From assembly GCA_016618085.1 (NCBI GenBank), contig JABLTG010000081.1, positions 22,160-86,159 on the forward strand: 64,000 bases of DNA. Direction: 5' to 3'. The stretch is from Neovahlkampfia damariscottae (lineage: Eukaryota > Heterolobosea > Selenaionea > Neovahlkampfiida > Neovahlkampfiidae). Shown here in pieces: positions 24,751 to 39,800 of this stretch; the first letter of the stretch is position 1, and each line of letters begins with the position of its first letter. Position numbers and translations under genes: made by a program. The notes under the pieces are model-generated. The model was given only the letters and a program-made list of their open reading frames with translations, searched no databases and had not been told where the DNA came from.

Positions 24751-25981
24751 TTATAAATTCCATTTTATCCAACGATTCACTTCACTTGATTTACCTTTAC
24801 ATGGCCAAATATCATCATTTGGACATTGTTTTGGATTGAATGCTTCAACTTCAAAAGTAACTGGATAAACTAGTTCATCATAACACTTTGGAAATGACCA
24901 ATGACTTGACTTTCTCAATGTTGATATTTTACCCAAATGATCAAAAATATTATATCTGTATCCAACAATCGGTCTATTTATTTTGAAAAAATCAGAAAAT
25001 AAAGAAATTAAAAAATACCTTCTCTGAGCATATGCAAGTGCTTCAGGTGTCTCAGATGCAGAAAATTCAACAATCAAATGATCTGGTGGTCTTCTTTGAA
25101 AATGATCTAACAAATATTTTGTAAATCTTTTTAAATCTTGGTTATTATGATAGATTATTCCATTCAATCCAAATGAACAACGAATTGCAATCCAATCAGG
25201 ATGATATAAATTAGTCTATATTTAAAACATTAAAAAAAAGTAAAAAGAACACACTTTTGATATTAAATGATACAAACCTATTGGGTATGAGTTAGTTGAT
25301 TTTTTTTTTTTTACTTTTGATGCCATTTGGACATAATTTGAAATCATCTTCCATAAAAAGGAAATATTTACTTGATCCTTCCACTGCATTTAATACATCC
25401 GCGACATCTAATGATTGTAGTTTTACATTTGTAGATATTGCTGAAGGTGTTATCGATTTTTGAATTGGTTTTCGTGTTAGAAATTTAAAATGTGGATTCT
25501 TATTATATTTTTCTTTATTCTTTTCAAATGATTCATGTTTCAATTTTGAATGATTCACAACAACAACCAAAACTTTATAAAGAGTTTAAATTTTTTTTTT
25601 TCAAACTTTTTCCGTAAAATGGATCGGATGTATCTATAGGTAACATTTCATTTATTGAATTTAAAGTTGGTGACAAGTAATCCACACCATTTGGCCTTGG
25701 TACAGTTGGAATTCCTTTTTAAAATTTATTTTGTTTTATAAAATCAAACCTATTGTCAACCAAGTTTCATGATGTTTTGAAACTTTTATTTTTGAACAAC
25801 CTTTTCTTCTTTTCATTACTGATTTTATAATCTTCAATTTTTTATTACAAGTTTTTAACTCTTTTAGATCTGATTTAATAGTTGTAGTTTTGTGGTTCAA
25901 AAAATAGAAAGTTAAAGAAAAAAAGAATATCAAATTGATAGCAAATATTATATAGTTGTATATTGGTATTCTCCTAAACAT
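24751..25981 (-). CDS. Type II membrane glycosyltransferase-like protein (MGAT4/GT54-like)
   Basis: Six exons (25750-25981, 25607-25714, 25315-25572, 25255-25277, 25019-25215, 24751-24973) join to 346 aa; one exon is only 23 nt. ATG 25981 is followed by an Arg-rich patch and one membrane segment (~8-30), the type II topology of Golgi glycosyltransferases. The lumenal part begins WLTIGIPTVPRPNGVDYL, like the GT-A start of N-acetylglucosaminyltransferase IV, and has an acidic FLFMEDDF motif for metal/nucleotide-sugar binding. Later parts (HPDWIAIRCSFGLNG, VGYRYNIFDHLG) are not diagnostic, so the sugar and linkage are unknown. Two CCAAT boxes lie at 26003-26007 and 26019-26023, inside or next to the 3' end of the upstream carrier gene, which stops 53 nt away. 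Confidence 0.75.
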
Positions 25982-26034
25982 CAATATTGATGGTAACTTT
26001 AACCAATTATATTTTTGACCAATAGAATTTTTAT

Positions 26035-27088
26035 TCAATTCTCATCAAAAAATGATTTTGATAATTCAAAAGTTGATATCATAATTGCCGATGCAGGTGC
26101 TATTCTTGCAGATCTTGGAACAACACCTCTAAAAAAACCTTCAAAACCATCCTTCTTAAAGATTGTTTTGATTGATTGAATTGTTGATGAGTATTCATCT
26201 GATTTATGAAGATTTGCTTGCTTTTTTAGAAATTAAATTGATATTTTTTCTTAATTACTATTCTTGTTTTTACAACATCTATTGGATTTGTAACAATAGC
26301 TGAAATCATACCAGATGAAGCTCCTGATAAAAAATTGATTATAAATGGATTCAAATTCATTGATTGATTTTGAATTCTTAATTTATTTTTTTCATATAAA
26401 TACCAATATAAACCTGAAAATGGTACATCTCTTAATAGAGTAGGTGACATTCCTTTCCAAATTGATCTAAAAATATAAATGAACCAATAAACTACCTCAA
26501 TCCATTCTCTTTTATTGTTGTTGATATTATTTCTTTTATGCTTGTATTTTTAGTTGATGATTGTATTTGTGTCTTTATAAAATCGAAAGGTGATGTTATA
26601 CTGGTTGTTATACTTCTTGCAATTATACCTGAAAATAAAGGTACAAACTCATTTCTTGTATATTCATTTTTGGAAAATTCAATTTTTGTTTTATCATATA
26701 AAGTATAATAAAAAACAGTTGATGGTAACTGCATCATTAGAGCAGGTGTTAATCCTCTCCATAATGATGTAATACCTTCATATTTAATAATTTTAGATGC
26801 TGTATCGAAACTTGATCGATATACTGGTTGTGTTTCTCCAGAGCATGTTTTACATTGTTGCATTTCACCAACATGATTCATTCGATCATGAAAAGTGGCA
26901 AGTTGATGATAAAAGGATTTGGTTTGTACTTGCTGTTGATGGTAAAAGTTTTAAATTTTTTTTTTTTTTACCATTCTAGTTTTTATAACTTCCAAAGGAG
27001 TCACAGTTAGAGCACTAATAAATCCTCCACAAGTAGCGGATAAGATGGTTTGATATAGCTTTGTCGGAGTTTTTTTTTCCTTTTCCAT
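26035..27088 (-). CDS. Mitochondrial carrier, SLC25A39/40 (MTM1) type
   Basis: Exons 26972-27088, 26496-26932, 26259-26466 and 26035-26220 give 315 aa. Three mitochondrial-carrier repeats carry P.[DE]..[KR].R signatures: TPLEVIKTRM, SPFDFIKTQI and NPIDVVKTRI. A long matrix loop after the first signature contains CKTCSG, which together with the overall layout points to the SLC25A39/40 branch, known for mitochondrial glutathione import and linked to iron homeostasis. That assignment rests on loop and layout, not on alignment. ATG 27088 is the first ATG in frame; the upstream open frame has only TTG. It is divergent from the 126-aa membrane protein gene. Confidence 0.87.
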
Positions 27089-27223
27089 TTTCTTCAACAG
27101 AAAATCATCCAATGAAAAGTTTTTTAAATTCAAATTTCTTCTTAGAAACTCTTTTTTTGTTTTGAAGAATTTGGAAATTTTTGAAAATCAAATCAATTTG
27201 TTCTTCAATTTCATTGGTCAATA

Positions 27224-27782
27224 ATGTCTGCTTTTAAGCTCCAGTTTCCAGGTTCACTGAGGGTGAGAACCATTTATTTGTTCTAACACCATGAAAAGGA
27301 AGCAAAATTGTTTTACTCAGATGCTTGTGCAATTTTAATGGGTTTTATGTTGATTTGGATTGGGTTTGTTTTTACTTTTTTTTAATAACTTGTTAAAAAA
27401 GAATTTCTTCTGCACTTGGACATATTATTATGATATTTAATTTCTTCAGATACACTACAGTTGTTGGATGGGTAACAGCTGCGTTTTATATTATAACAGG
27501 TGTTTTTTCAATTGCTTCTGGATTAGTGCCTTTCAATCCAGTACAGTTAGTGTTAACAGTTATAGTAGGTGCTCTTTTTATATTTTCAGTTTTAGCACAA
27601 TTATTTGCATATCAATTCGATTTTGTCATTGCTGGAGCAGTTTTATTTTTTCCATTTCATTATGGACAAGGTGTATTCTTTGTAAGGAGAAAAAAAAAAA
27701 TGAATAACAATATTTTTAGTCAATGATATTCTTTGTTTTAGGATGGAGAATTAAAGTCTGTCTAGAAAGATGGAAAAAATAA
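27224..27782 (+). CDS. Small multi-pass membrane protein, 126 aa
   Basis: Exons 27224-27251, 27321-27363, 27402-27670 and 27742-27782 join to 126 aa. Removing the introns (69, 38 and 71 nt) gives a protein with about four hydrophobic segments (ILMGFMLIWIG, the WVTAAFYIITGVFSIASG region, LVLTVIVGALFIFSVLAQ, FVIAGAVLFF) and a basic end YGQGWRIKVCLERWKK. I do not recognise the family. The first donor could instead be the GTGAG at 27264, but that reading stops at once. ATTGGTCAA lies 7 nt before the ATG. The stop TAA is in AATAAA and 19 nt separate it from the midasin stop. Confidence 0.7.
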
Positions 27783-27801
27783 ATTGTCTCTTAAAAATTT
27801 T

Positions 27802-30800
27802 TTATTCTTGAATTGTTTGCATTAATTCAAACCATTGTCTCAAAGCATCAGCTAAAATTTCAGGTAAAGTTTGAATATTTCTTAAAATAATATAATAAGG
27901 AAATGGAAATTGATCAATATATGATTGAATTGTCAACTTATTATTTGGATAGGTAATTGTTTTTAATTCCAAAACTGAATCTTGAGTATTTTGACTATCA
28001 ATTAAAATGAAAACAATTAATTGTCTTTTTTCATTTGCTTCTCTGACTAATTTTACAATTTCTTCTCTTTCAAGTAATCTACCATCTGAAATAATAAATG
28101 TTAATTGAACCTCTTCAATATTTTGTCTAAATGAAGAAAATGATTTATAAATATCCATCATTTGAGTTGAATATTTTAAAAATTCAGCCATTTGAGTTTG
28201 TTTTTGATCAAATGTAAATTGTGCAATAATTTCAGAACCTGCATCATCAGTGAATGGTCTATCAAATGGATGTAATAATTGAACATTTTCACCAAATTTT
28301 AAAACACCTAATTGACCAACTTCTAATTGAGACATTGCTTTACATAAAAGAACAACAGCTTCACATGCCATATTACCTGCATTATTCTTTGACATTGACT
28401 TTGAATCATCAACAGCAACTAAAACATGATATTGTCTTTTATTTGGTTTTGTTCTTCTTAACCAAATTTTATCTCTACGAAATTGACTTGCAATATAAGG
28501 AATGATCTTTTTCATATTAATTCTTTTTCCTGTTTTATAATCACCTTTCATTTTTGTAGCAAGTGTTGGTTCTAAAATTAATCTTAATTGTTCACATAAT
28601 TCTTGTGAAAGTGAATTTGTTACTTGATCAAATTTATTCCACATTTCTTTTGCATGTTCGACTTTTTCTTTTGAACTTCTCCATTGATTTAACATTTCAT
28701 CCAATTCTTCTCTCATTTTTTGTAAATCTTCAATTTTTAATTCAATATTTTCATTGTCTTCAATAATTTTCATTTCTTCTGCATCTTCAATTTCTCTTTT
28801 ACTAAACATTGTATTTTCAAATGTTTTTTTAACAATTTCTTTTTTTTCTTCTTCTTTTGTTTGGAAGTTTTCTTCTTCAATATCCATTGCATCTTCTTGA
28901 TTTTCTTCATTCATTTCATTTTTATTCATCATTTTATTTGATAAATTCTTTTCATTCTTCTCTTTTTCATTTTCAAATTTATCATTTTTATCTTCTGATA
29001 CTTCTTGCATATTTTCATCTTCTTCTTCTTCTTCTTCTTTATTAAGTTTTGGAAATTCTTCTGATTGTTGTTCTGTTGCAAGACCTAATGCTTGTTGAAA
29101 ATCTTCTTCATTATTTTCATTTTTATCATATTCATATTCTTCAGCATTTTCATCTTTTTGATTCATTTTTTCTTCCTCTTGTTCTTCTTTTTCATTTGAT
29201 TCTTTAATATTTACTTGTTTTTTCCATTCTTTTAATGCATCACCCAAATTTCTGAATGGATTTGGATCGAACTTTGATTGATTTGATTTTGGTGTTTCAT
29301 TCGATTTATTTTCTTCATTTCCTTGTTCATAACTGTCTCCAAATTGTTCCTTATTTACATCTTTTCCACTTTCTTGATCTGGATTCATTTGTTTTTCTTC
29401 AGATTTCTCATCATCTGCATCATTCATGATTTCAGATGCTTTTCCTGCAGTTTCTTTAACACCAAATGGAGTTTGTTTTAAGTCTTCTTCAAAAGCTGTT
29501 TCAACATCATCTCTATGTTCTCTTTCTTTTTCTTCATCTTCTCCTTCTTCTTCTTCTTCATCTTCAGGTTCATTATCTTCAATCATCTGATCTCTTCCAC
29601 CTGAATTTTCATTTTCATCTTGTTCATTTTCATTGTCACTATTTTCACTTTCACCTTCTTCATTTTGATCATCTTCTTTATTTTCAGGATCTTGATTAAT
29701 TTCTTCTGTGTCAATATTTTCACTTGGTTCTTGTTCAAGATTTAATGCAGCAGGATCAATAGCAGCTTCATCTTCTTGTTTTTCTTCTTCTTCTTCACCT
29801 TCTTCATCAATTTCATCATCTTCATCCATTTCTAATTCTAATTCTTCTGGTAAATCAAAATGTTCTTCCATTTGTTCTTTTTCTTCTTGACCTTCCATTT
29901 GTTCACCTTGGAATTTATCTGTGAAATCTTCTTGTTCAATTTCTTCAATTTCTTCTTCACTATCTTCACGTTCTTCTTTTGGTTTATCTTTTTTTTGTTT
30001 CTTTTCTTTACCATCACCATCTTGATCATCTTGATCATCTTCATCATCTTCATCATCTTTTGCTTTGATTTCAGATTCTTCTTGTGGTGCATTTTTATTA
30101 TCCTTTTGATCTGATTTTTCTTCTCTATCATTATTTTTTTCATCATCCCAAAGTTTTTTATCTAAAACTTCATCATCTTCATTATCAACTTCACCCATTT
30201 CATCATCTAATTCATCACCTTCTTCATCTTCTTCTTCATCTTTTTCATCTTTATTTTCTTCATCATCATATAATTCAGCTTCAAAATCATTTTCCATTTC
30301 AACACCTTCATCATCATTATTTGAAAGATCTTTGGATTGTTCTGGTTTTTGTAAATCATCTTGATTTAATAATTGTTCTTCATTTTGAATTTCTTTACTT
30401 ACATCTTCAACACCATCTCCTTCATCCATTCCAGTACCTTCAACAAATTCCATTTCTCCTTCACCACCTTCTTCATTTGTTTCTTCTTGAACACAAAATC
30501 CTTCTTTGAATAAAGTTGAAAATGTATTTAATAATATATATTCAAATTTTGAAATTGATTTTTGATAACAAATATATGAAGTTGAATGAATTGAAATTGT
30601 TGAATACAAATAAGATATTAAATTTGAAAGATTTGAAATTAATAATGAACAATTATCTAAAACTAATTTTCTTGAATTTGAATAAATATCTTCATTTGAA
30701 AAATCAACAATCAAAGAAATTAATTTTGAAATTAATTCATTCAAATCATCTAATTTTAAACTTTTTGAGGTTTCTTCAAAATATTTTTGTAATTTGAATG

Positions 30801-33800
30801 CTCCTAATTTTCCTTCTTCTTGTTGTTGTTGTTCTTCTTCTTCTTCATTTGATGAATCCAAAATTGATTTTTTTTCTTTAATATTTTGAATTGTAATCTT
30901 TGTTCTAAAAATAATTTGATCATAAATTTCTTTGAATTTATTAACAAATTCATCATGATTTACAATATCACCTGATTGTTTTGAATCATTTTGTTCAATT
31001 GAAAGTAAATCATTCTTAAATTCTTTTGAAAGTTTTTCAGATTTTTGAATTAAGGAATGAACTTTTACAGATGAATTTGGAACACCAGATGTCTTTAAAA
31101 ATGAATTAATTTCTTGATTTAAATTTAAAATTGAATTAAAATTATTGAATAAAATATCAAAATCTCTTTTAACGAAAACATAATTCTTTCTTAAATGATC
31201 AATAGATAAAAGTAATTTTTTTGATGATTTTAATGATTGAATAATTTTGTTTAAATTTGAATTTGATTTAACAATACCAGTTGATAAAACTGTTGATTGT
31301 AATAAATTTAATTCTTCTAATGATTCTAATAATTCAATTAAATGTGAACTTTGTTTTTCAATCCATGATTTCATAAAGTTTTGAGGTGGAATTAATCCAA
31401 TTTCTTTCACTTTTGAATCAACAATTTCAATCTTTGATTTTGTTTGAAAGTTCAAATTCTTCAAATTTTCTTTTAATTCTTTTAATTGATTTGAAAGTGT
31501 ATTGACAATATTTCTTTGTTTCATTGACATGAAGAAAACATTTTCAGCGAAACCCAACATTCTTAATGCTTCTTTTTGAATATTTTTATGAAAATCTTGA
31601 TATGAATTTCTAAGTTTTTGTAATAAAAGAATATTCTTAAAATAGTATTCATCTGATTTCTTCCAATAATTATTGACTTCCAAATTATCAAATTCTAAAG
31701 GACCAATCATATTTTGTTCCATTACTTTTTGGATTTCTGTATAATTTTTTAATGGTTTTAATAAATTTGAAATTCCAAGATTTTTTAATTCACCAAGTAA
31801 ATCACCGAGTGCTCTTTGTTTCAAACTAATTTTATCACTCTTTTTTAATTCTTCCATTCTTTCAATTATTGTAGTTGACAAATCTTCTAAATAATTAACT
31901 GTGGTGTCAATAAATTGAATTGAATCATCATTTAAAATAAATTTTTCAGATACATTTTTCATTGAATTTAATGTTTTTTCACATTTTTCATGATTGAAAT
32001 TTGAATCATTTTCTTTCATTTTGAATAAATTTTCAATAATTCTTTCAAATTTTAAAGTCATAATTTTATCATCTTGATTCAATTTTGATTGTCTTGATTT
32101 AACATTTTTGAAAATATTAATAAGATCAATTGATTTAACATATTCATCTTGTTCTTTTTTCTTTCTTTTTTTCTTTTTCTTCTTTGATTCATCTTTTGGT
32201 TCTTCTTTCTTTTCTAATTCTAATTTTTGTTCAACATCCCAAATATCTCTTGATCTTCTAGTTAAAATATTTGAATATCCAGTTGAAAATTTAGCAAGTT
32301 TTTTTCTTGCTTTTTGAGTTGAGTTTTGAATTCCATTAATATTTGTATCTGTCCATCTCATTAATTTAATAAAATCAATTAATTTCTCTTCCAATGGTTT
32401 CATTTCTAATGAAATTGTTTCATCAATTTTATCCGAAAATTGTTCATAAAATTTAAAAATATTATAAATTATATTTTTAAGTTTTGTTCTTAAATCTTGA
32501 TTTTGATTTCTTTCAAAATTTAATTTTTCTTCAACTTCAATTTGATAGGATAATGAATTTAATATATTTAATCTTGTTTTAAATTCACCAAAAGAAGAAG
32601 ATCTCATAAAATCATCACAAATTGAAAATATTTGTTCTTCAATTTCTTTTTCATTTTCACTTTCCTTTTCTTCAAAATTTGTTAAATTGATTAATCTATA
32701 AAATTTAAACCAAAATTCATATGATTTTGAGGCGTGTAATTGTGATTTTGTGATAAAAATAGTTCTCCAATTTCCAAGTTCCATTTTTCTCCATCTAATA
32801 ATTAAAGCACTAATATTTCCAATTTCTTGTTTAATTGAACCAACAGGTGATGTTAAAAATTGTTCCCATTCTGTTGCTTTTTTTAATAACATTTCAAGTC
32901 CACTAATAACTTTTGCCAATGGTGATGAAACTTGAAGTGAGAGTATTCTTTCTGAAATTTGAATTAAATTAATCAATTCTGGATTTTCTTCATATTTTTC
33001 AAGTAATTTATTTAATTTTAAAACTAATTGATACACTACATTAAATGATAATGTTATTTCTGGAATATTTTCATGTGAATAAAAATCATATTCTTTTGGT
33101 AACTTATTTGTATCAATTTTTTCTTTCAAAGAAATGAGTGAATTACTTGCATTCAATAATAATGGTAAATTATCTGATGATTTAAATTCATATGGTTTTT
33201 TTGATTTTTTCATCAATAATTTTGATGATTCAAATGATTGTAGAAATGAATCTTTTCTAATTGATTCAAGTGATGTTTCTAATGAATTTGATTTTACTGT
33301 TTTATTATCCTTCAATGATTTTGACCAATTAAATATCTTTTCATGAATTCTAATTAAATATTGAATTCCATCATTTGATTTTAATATTTTTTCAACTTTT
33401 TCAATATCTTGATTTGTTTTTTTGTTTTGACCACCTTTTTCAATATGATCTGAAATTAAATCTAAATCAGTTTCTAAATCAGCAAAATGTTCATCAAAAG
33501 AAGGAAATAAATCATTAATTTCTTTTTCAACTAATTGTTCATCTGTTAATATTTCAGTTGTATGTTCTTTGTATTTATATAAATCTTCTTCTTCTTGTCT
33601 TTTTTTTTCTAAATTTGTAGAAACGAAATCGAAAATATTTGAATATAAAGTAAAAACTTCATCTAAACATTTCAAATTTTTTGAATTTAATTTTTCACCT
33701 GATTGTAATAAATTTAAATATGATTTTGTTAATAATGATTTTAAAACTTTTAAAAGAATTTCATATCTTTCAAATTCTGTTTTTGATTGGTTATTTGATT

Positions 33801-36800
33801 GATCAATTTGAACAACTAATTCTGTTAATTCAACAATTTGTTTGATATTTTCAGGATCATTTGAAGTTGGAAATTCAATTAAAACTGAAATTAATTTGTG
33901 AATAATTGAATCAGATTTGTTTCTAATTTGAGATCCAAATGATAAAAGTCTTAATCCATATTTAATTTGATAAACACATGAAATGAATGGTATTGTTAAA
34001 TCTTCAAATCCAGGATAATTTTCAATTATTTTTTTCAGATATTGTTCTGTATTCAATTGCCAAAGTTCTTCTTGTGTATCATTTTTATTTGATTTTGAAT
34101 AGATTTCTTCTGTCATTCTTTTTAATTTCTCTTTTGGTGTCAAAGAATTACAAAATTGTTGTAAATCTCTATATAAATTTAAGAATGTAATTTTTGAATC
34201 ATTTTCAAATGGTCTTTTAACAAATTTCTTTTCAATTTTTTGTTTTAAAATTTCAAAATTTGATTTTTCATTTTCAAGTGAAGAAATTTGAAAGTTACTA
34301 TTTCCACCTGTAATAAAGTTTTCAATTTTTGTATAAATTTCAATCTTTTCATCAACTATTAATTCAGATTCTTTGATAAAATTCAAATCAATTGAATATT
34401 TTAATGTTGGATCTAATGCAAGTGAAGGTAAAACTAAATTAACTCTATAAAGACCTAATAAACACCAAATTTTTCCTCTGACCATGTTATCATTAATTTC
34501 ATCATCTTCTTTATATTGAGTTCCTTTTTTTAATATCAAATCAAAAATAACAATAACATCTTGAATTGAATCTCTAAATCTTGAATCATTTGATTTTGAT
34601 AATTCATTTTTAAATTGAATACTTAAATATTTTCTTTGTTCTAAATCTTTTTGTTCAATATTTTCAATTTCTTTTAAACATTTCAAAATCATCGAAAAAG
34701 TATCGCTATCAAATGACTTTTTAAAACATAAAATTGTAATTCCAAATGTATTTATAATATGATTCCAATCTGATTTTTCAATTTCAGGTAAATCTTCATT
34801 TCCAATTGAAAGAAAATTAATAATTTGTTTTAATTGGTCAATTTTTGAAAATCTAATTTTCATTGGAATTTTGTTCCATTCATTTAACAAATCAACAATT
34901 CTTCTTGCTTTTAAATCTTCAAATAATTTTGGTGGACCTTCAAAATTATCTTTTTCTTCTTCTCCACCTTCGAATTTATTGAATGAATTATTCCAAAGTC
35001 TATTGTTCCAATTTAACCAAATTTCTTGTAAAATTGAATTCAAATTTTTGAAATCTCTTTCTTTTTTATTTGATTTTAACTTCCAAATTAAAGATTGATA
35101 AGGTACCATATCAACAGGTGATCTTGAACAATGTAATGAAGTATAATCAATCAATTCAGTTGAAATATTAATGATTGAATCAATTAAAGATTCTCTTTCA
35201 ATCAAATCAAAATCTTGTTCCTTCATTAATTCAAATGATAATTTTGTAATTTTTGAAATTAAATTTGTTTCAATTATTAATGATTTATGATCATGTAAAG
35301 GTAATAAAGCTTTATGAGAATTAATAATTTGATTTTCAATTTTAATCTTTTTTGTTGAATATTTTTCAAATATTTCATTAATTAAATCTTCTTCTTCTTT
35401 TTTCTTTTTTGAAATTGTTATTTTTGATTTTTCTTCTAAAATAGAAGGTAATTCTTTCAAATAATTTTTAAAAGATTCTTCTTCTTTTTTTGAAATATTT
35501 TGATTTGTAGAACTTAAACAATAAATTGTACTTAAACCTTTTATGATTAAATGATTTAATTCTTTGTTTTCTTCATTTGAATTAAAATTTAAAATTTCAT
35601 TTTGAATTTGTCTTTCTTCTTCTGAAAAAACAATAGGAGTACCACCTAATTTCCATAAATAATTCTTTGTATTTGAATTTGGAAATAATGTATTTAATTC
35701 ATTTGAAATTTCTTTAAATATAAATGAAAGTTGATAAAATTCTTCAACATTTTTTAAATTCTTAATAAATTTTTTCCAATATATTAAAATATTTTCTTTA
35801 ATTAAAGATTCATTTAAACAATACTTCCATAACCTATTTGAAGTTGAAAATAATTTTTCAATTTCTTCAATTGAATATCCATGATGATTTGGTTCTAATA
35901 TTTTTTCAAACATTAATCTTAATTCTTTAAATAATGGATGAAAGAATATAATAATTTTCTTATCATTTGTCAATTTCTTTCTTTGATTTGGATGTAAAGT
36001 AAAATAATATGATTGTTCAATTAAATTCATTTTTGATTGAACATAACTTTCATTTTTTATCTTTTTTAAATATTCTTCTTGATCATATGAAACATATAAA
36101 CTTTGAATTTTTAAAGATAATTTTTGATATAAATTTGTTTCAGAAAGTACTTTTTGATGTTTTTCATACATTGATTTATTCATTCTTAAATCCAATGGAA
36201 TAGAATGAAGATTTTCAAGTTTATTTCTATGATTTTTAATTTCATTAATTAAATTGGTTGTTGACATTTTTGAAAGTATCCAATTAACTTTTTTAAAAAT
36301 ATTTGAAATTGAAGTTTCATTTTTAAATAATTTTTCTAAAGTTAATAACCAATTATTTCTTAAAATTAAATCTTCTTCTGTTGTCATTTCAATAAAATAA
36401 TTTGATGAAAATTCCATTGATCTTAATAATTTTTCTAAATTGAATGAATTAAATTTTAAATCTTTCAAATGATTTTCTGTAAAAAATCCTTCTAAAACTT
36501 GTAAAATATTTTTTGGTAAATTTGATAATGAAAATGATGGTATTTCATTACAAATCTTTTTAATATCATTTAATGATGATTTTGATGAATGAACTTTATT
36601 TTCAATAATAAAAGTTAAAATATTTAAACTAAATTGAAACATATAAGCAGAATCTCTAAAAAGAGTTCTAAAATTTGGCATTGAAGGTTTAAAACTATTA
36701 GTTAACAAATAATTTGAAGGAAATATCATTTCAAAATTTTCAATATTTTTATCAGATTGACAAATAGATTGTAAAAGTTCAAATGCATTTTTAGAATCTT

Positions 36801-39800
36801 CTTTTGATAAAATTCTATTGGAAATATAAATATTTTCTAATGAAATATAAAGTGATTCTTCAATTGAACTTCTTTGTTTTGATTCATTACAAAAATATTC
36901 ACCACATCTTAAAATATCTCTTAATATTGGTTTATCTTCTTCAATTATATTTTTTGTTATTTCTAAGAATTTTAAATGAAAATTAATAATTTTTTCAGAG
37001 ATTTGTTTTTTTGTGATACCAATATTTGATAATAATGTAAAAACATCTTGTGATGGAATTTGAATTGAATTCATTGATATTTCAATTCCTCTGTTTCTCA
37101 TAGCACGTGATATTTCACCATATTTAGGATCCATTAACATAAAAACTCTAAAATTTGGATGTGGTTTAACAATTTTAACATCACCATCGACTGATCCTCT
37201 TTCATTTACAACTAAAACACCATTTGGTTCAAGTAATGAATTTAATCGATCTAAAACAGTTGGTGGACAAAAGTTAACATTATCAATTAAAACCCAATTT
37301 CCTAATTCCATTGATTTTATAATAACTCCATCTTTCCATTCAAATCTACCTTTTGCTCCATTTTTTATTAAATTTTCAATATCTTCTAATTGTTTCAAAA
37401 TTTCTTCATGTTTATAAATCAATTCAAATTTTAAAATTTTGTTCAAAGAATAAATCTTTTCAGAAATATTTTTTAATAAAATAATATTTTGAATTTCTGA
37501 ATCAATAGTTGTTGAATGATTATTTGGATTATCATTATTTGATAAAGTTGAATTTATTGATGAATCATATAATGACCATAAATTATATATTTCTTCAATT
37601 TTTTTGTTATGAATTGTAATATTTTTAATTGAACAATTTCTTGAAATAATAAACATTTCTTCTTTTAAAATTTTTGCAATAAATTTCTTTTTATGAGATG
37701 CATCAATTTGTTCAAAACCACCTAAAAGTTCAACTGTATCTGTTGAAGATGACATTGAAAATTCATTTAAATCATTTTCTGATAATTCAGCCAATAATTT
37801 TACAATTGAATTTTTACCACAACTTGAAGGACCAGTAATAATTGCAGGATAATTCATTTGAATACATTTCATTAAATTTTCAAGTGGATTCAAAAATGAA
37901 TGTAAAATTAAAAGTTTTTTTGATTTGAATGATGAAGAATTTGATGTTGTTGAGTTTTCAAAATTCTTTTTCAATTGTGAAGAACCAATTTGAATGAAAT
38001 TTGAAGTGATACTGTAAGATGGAAAGTTAATTAATTCATATTTGGTTTCAAAAATTGATTCAAATAATTGAATTACACTTTCACGATCTTCTTCTGTTCT
38101 CATTCTTTGTCTGTAAATACAATCTAAATATTTTGATGGTTTAAATGAATCAAATTGATCATTGAATTGATGATAATCTGATTTTAACATTTCACACCAT
38201 CTAAAAATATCACGAAGATTAAATTCCCAAGGTGATCCTTTTCTTCCAAATTTATGTTCAATCATTGTTTTTTTATGAATTTCTTGATTGAATTCAATCA
38301 TTTTTAAAATATTTTCTTTTCCAATTTCACCATGTAATGATAAAGAAATGAATAATAAATCATTTCTATTTAATTCATCAACATAAACTTTTGTAAATCT
38401 ATTCAAAAATGATTTTGGTAATCCTTTTCTACCACCTCCTTGTTGAAGTGGATTTTGACTTGCAAAAATACGAAATTTTTTTGGACATGAAAAAGTTTTT
38501 CCTAATTCAGGAATAAAAATTTCAGAACGATGATCTAAAACTGAATTTAAACCTTCTAAAACAGATTGTGATGCTAAATTTAATTCATCCAATAAAATCC
38601 AATCACCTGCTTTTAATGCTCTCAAAAAGATACCATCTGACCATTCAAATTCACCTCCATCACTTCCTTCAACAGGTAAATCACTTCCAAGTAAATCCAT
38701 CATATCAGTTTGTTCACTTAAATTAATTCTAACTACTGTATGTCCAGATGCTTTGGCTAATGCTGTAATTAAAGTAGTTTTTCCAACACCAGGAGATCCT
38801 TCTAATAAAATTGGTTTTGAAATTTGCATTGCTCTTAAAACTTTCAAAATATTATTGGTTGTTGTAGGTGCATTGAATGTATAATTCAAATTTGAAGGTA
38901 CTTCATTTGTTCCTTTTGTGATAAAGAATGGTGAATATCCAAAAGTATCTTCATTTTCTTTTGATGATTTCAAATTTTCAATTTTAATTGATTCTTTAAT
39001 TTCTTTACGAAATTCTTCTGGAATTTGATTAATTAAAAATTCAAAACAACTCAATTTTAATGAAACTCTATTCTTTTCAGATGATTCAATACCAACTCCT
39101 AAACCATCTAAAAATACTGCTTCAGCTCCATGAATAAAACCTTCCCAAGGATTCATTTTTAAACTTGAAACAGATAAATTCAAAAATTCAACCCAAGACA
39201 TAATATCACGAACTGTGATTGTCTTTTTAGATTTTATATTTTGAAAGAAATTCAAAAAATCTAAAATTGAATTTTTGAAATTTGTTTTCAATTCTTTAAT
39301 TAATTTATCTTCAATGATTAATCCTAAATCATCTTGAATTGATAAACTTGGAACATAAATTTCTGTGAATCTATTTCTTAAAGCAGGTGATAATTCTTTT
39401 TTACCAAAATCTCCACCTGGATTCATTGTTGCAATAATTAAAAATGATTCATTTGAATTGATTTCTTCAATTGATTCAGAACCTTTTTCAGGTAAAACTA
39501 ATTGTCTTTCCGGTTCTAAAACAGAATTTAATCTTTCTAAAACTGCGTCATCTGCAAGTGATATTTCATCAATTAAAAACATATCTCCTTTTTTCATTGC
39601 ATTCACAAGTGGACCATCATACCAAATGAATAAAGATTTATACTCTCTTGAAAATTCTTGTATTTTTTCAATTATATTTTCTAAATGTTTAAATTCTTTT
39701 TTTGGTTTCTTTTCCAATTTTGAAATTTTATTAAAAACATTCAATGAAATTTCAATTAATTCTTCTAATTCCATTGAAGAATCAAATATTAAATTTTGAA

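Noticed and set aside
28770-30520. CTTCTT-rich tract as a microsatellite or tandem repeat
   Set aside because: It encodes the acidic domain of midasin; the repetition follows from GAA/GAT codons.
28254-30797. Several open frames on the plus strand opposite midasin, rich in Leu, His, Phe and Ser
   Set aside because: They are antisense shadows of the Asp/Glu-rich midasin tract, with no family match or promoter box.
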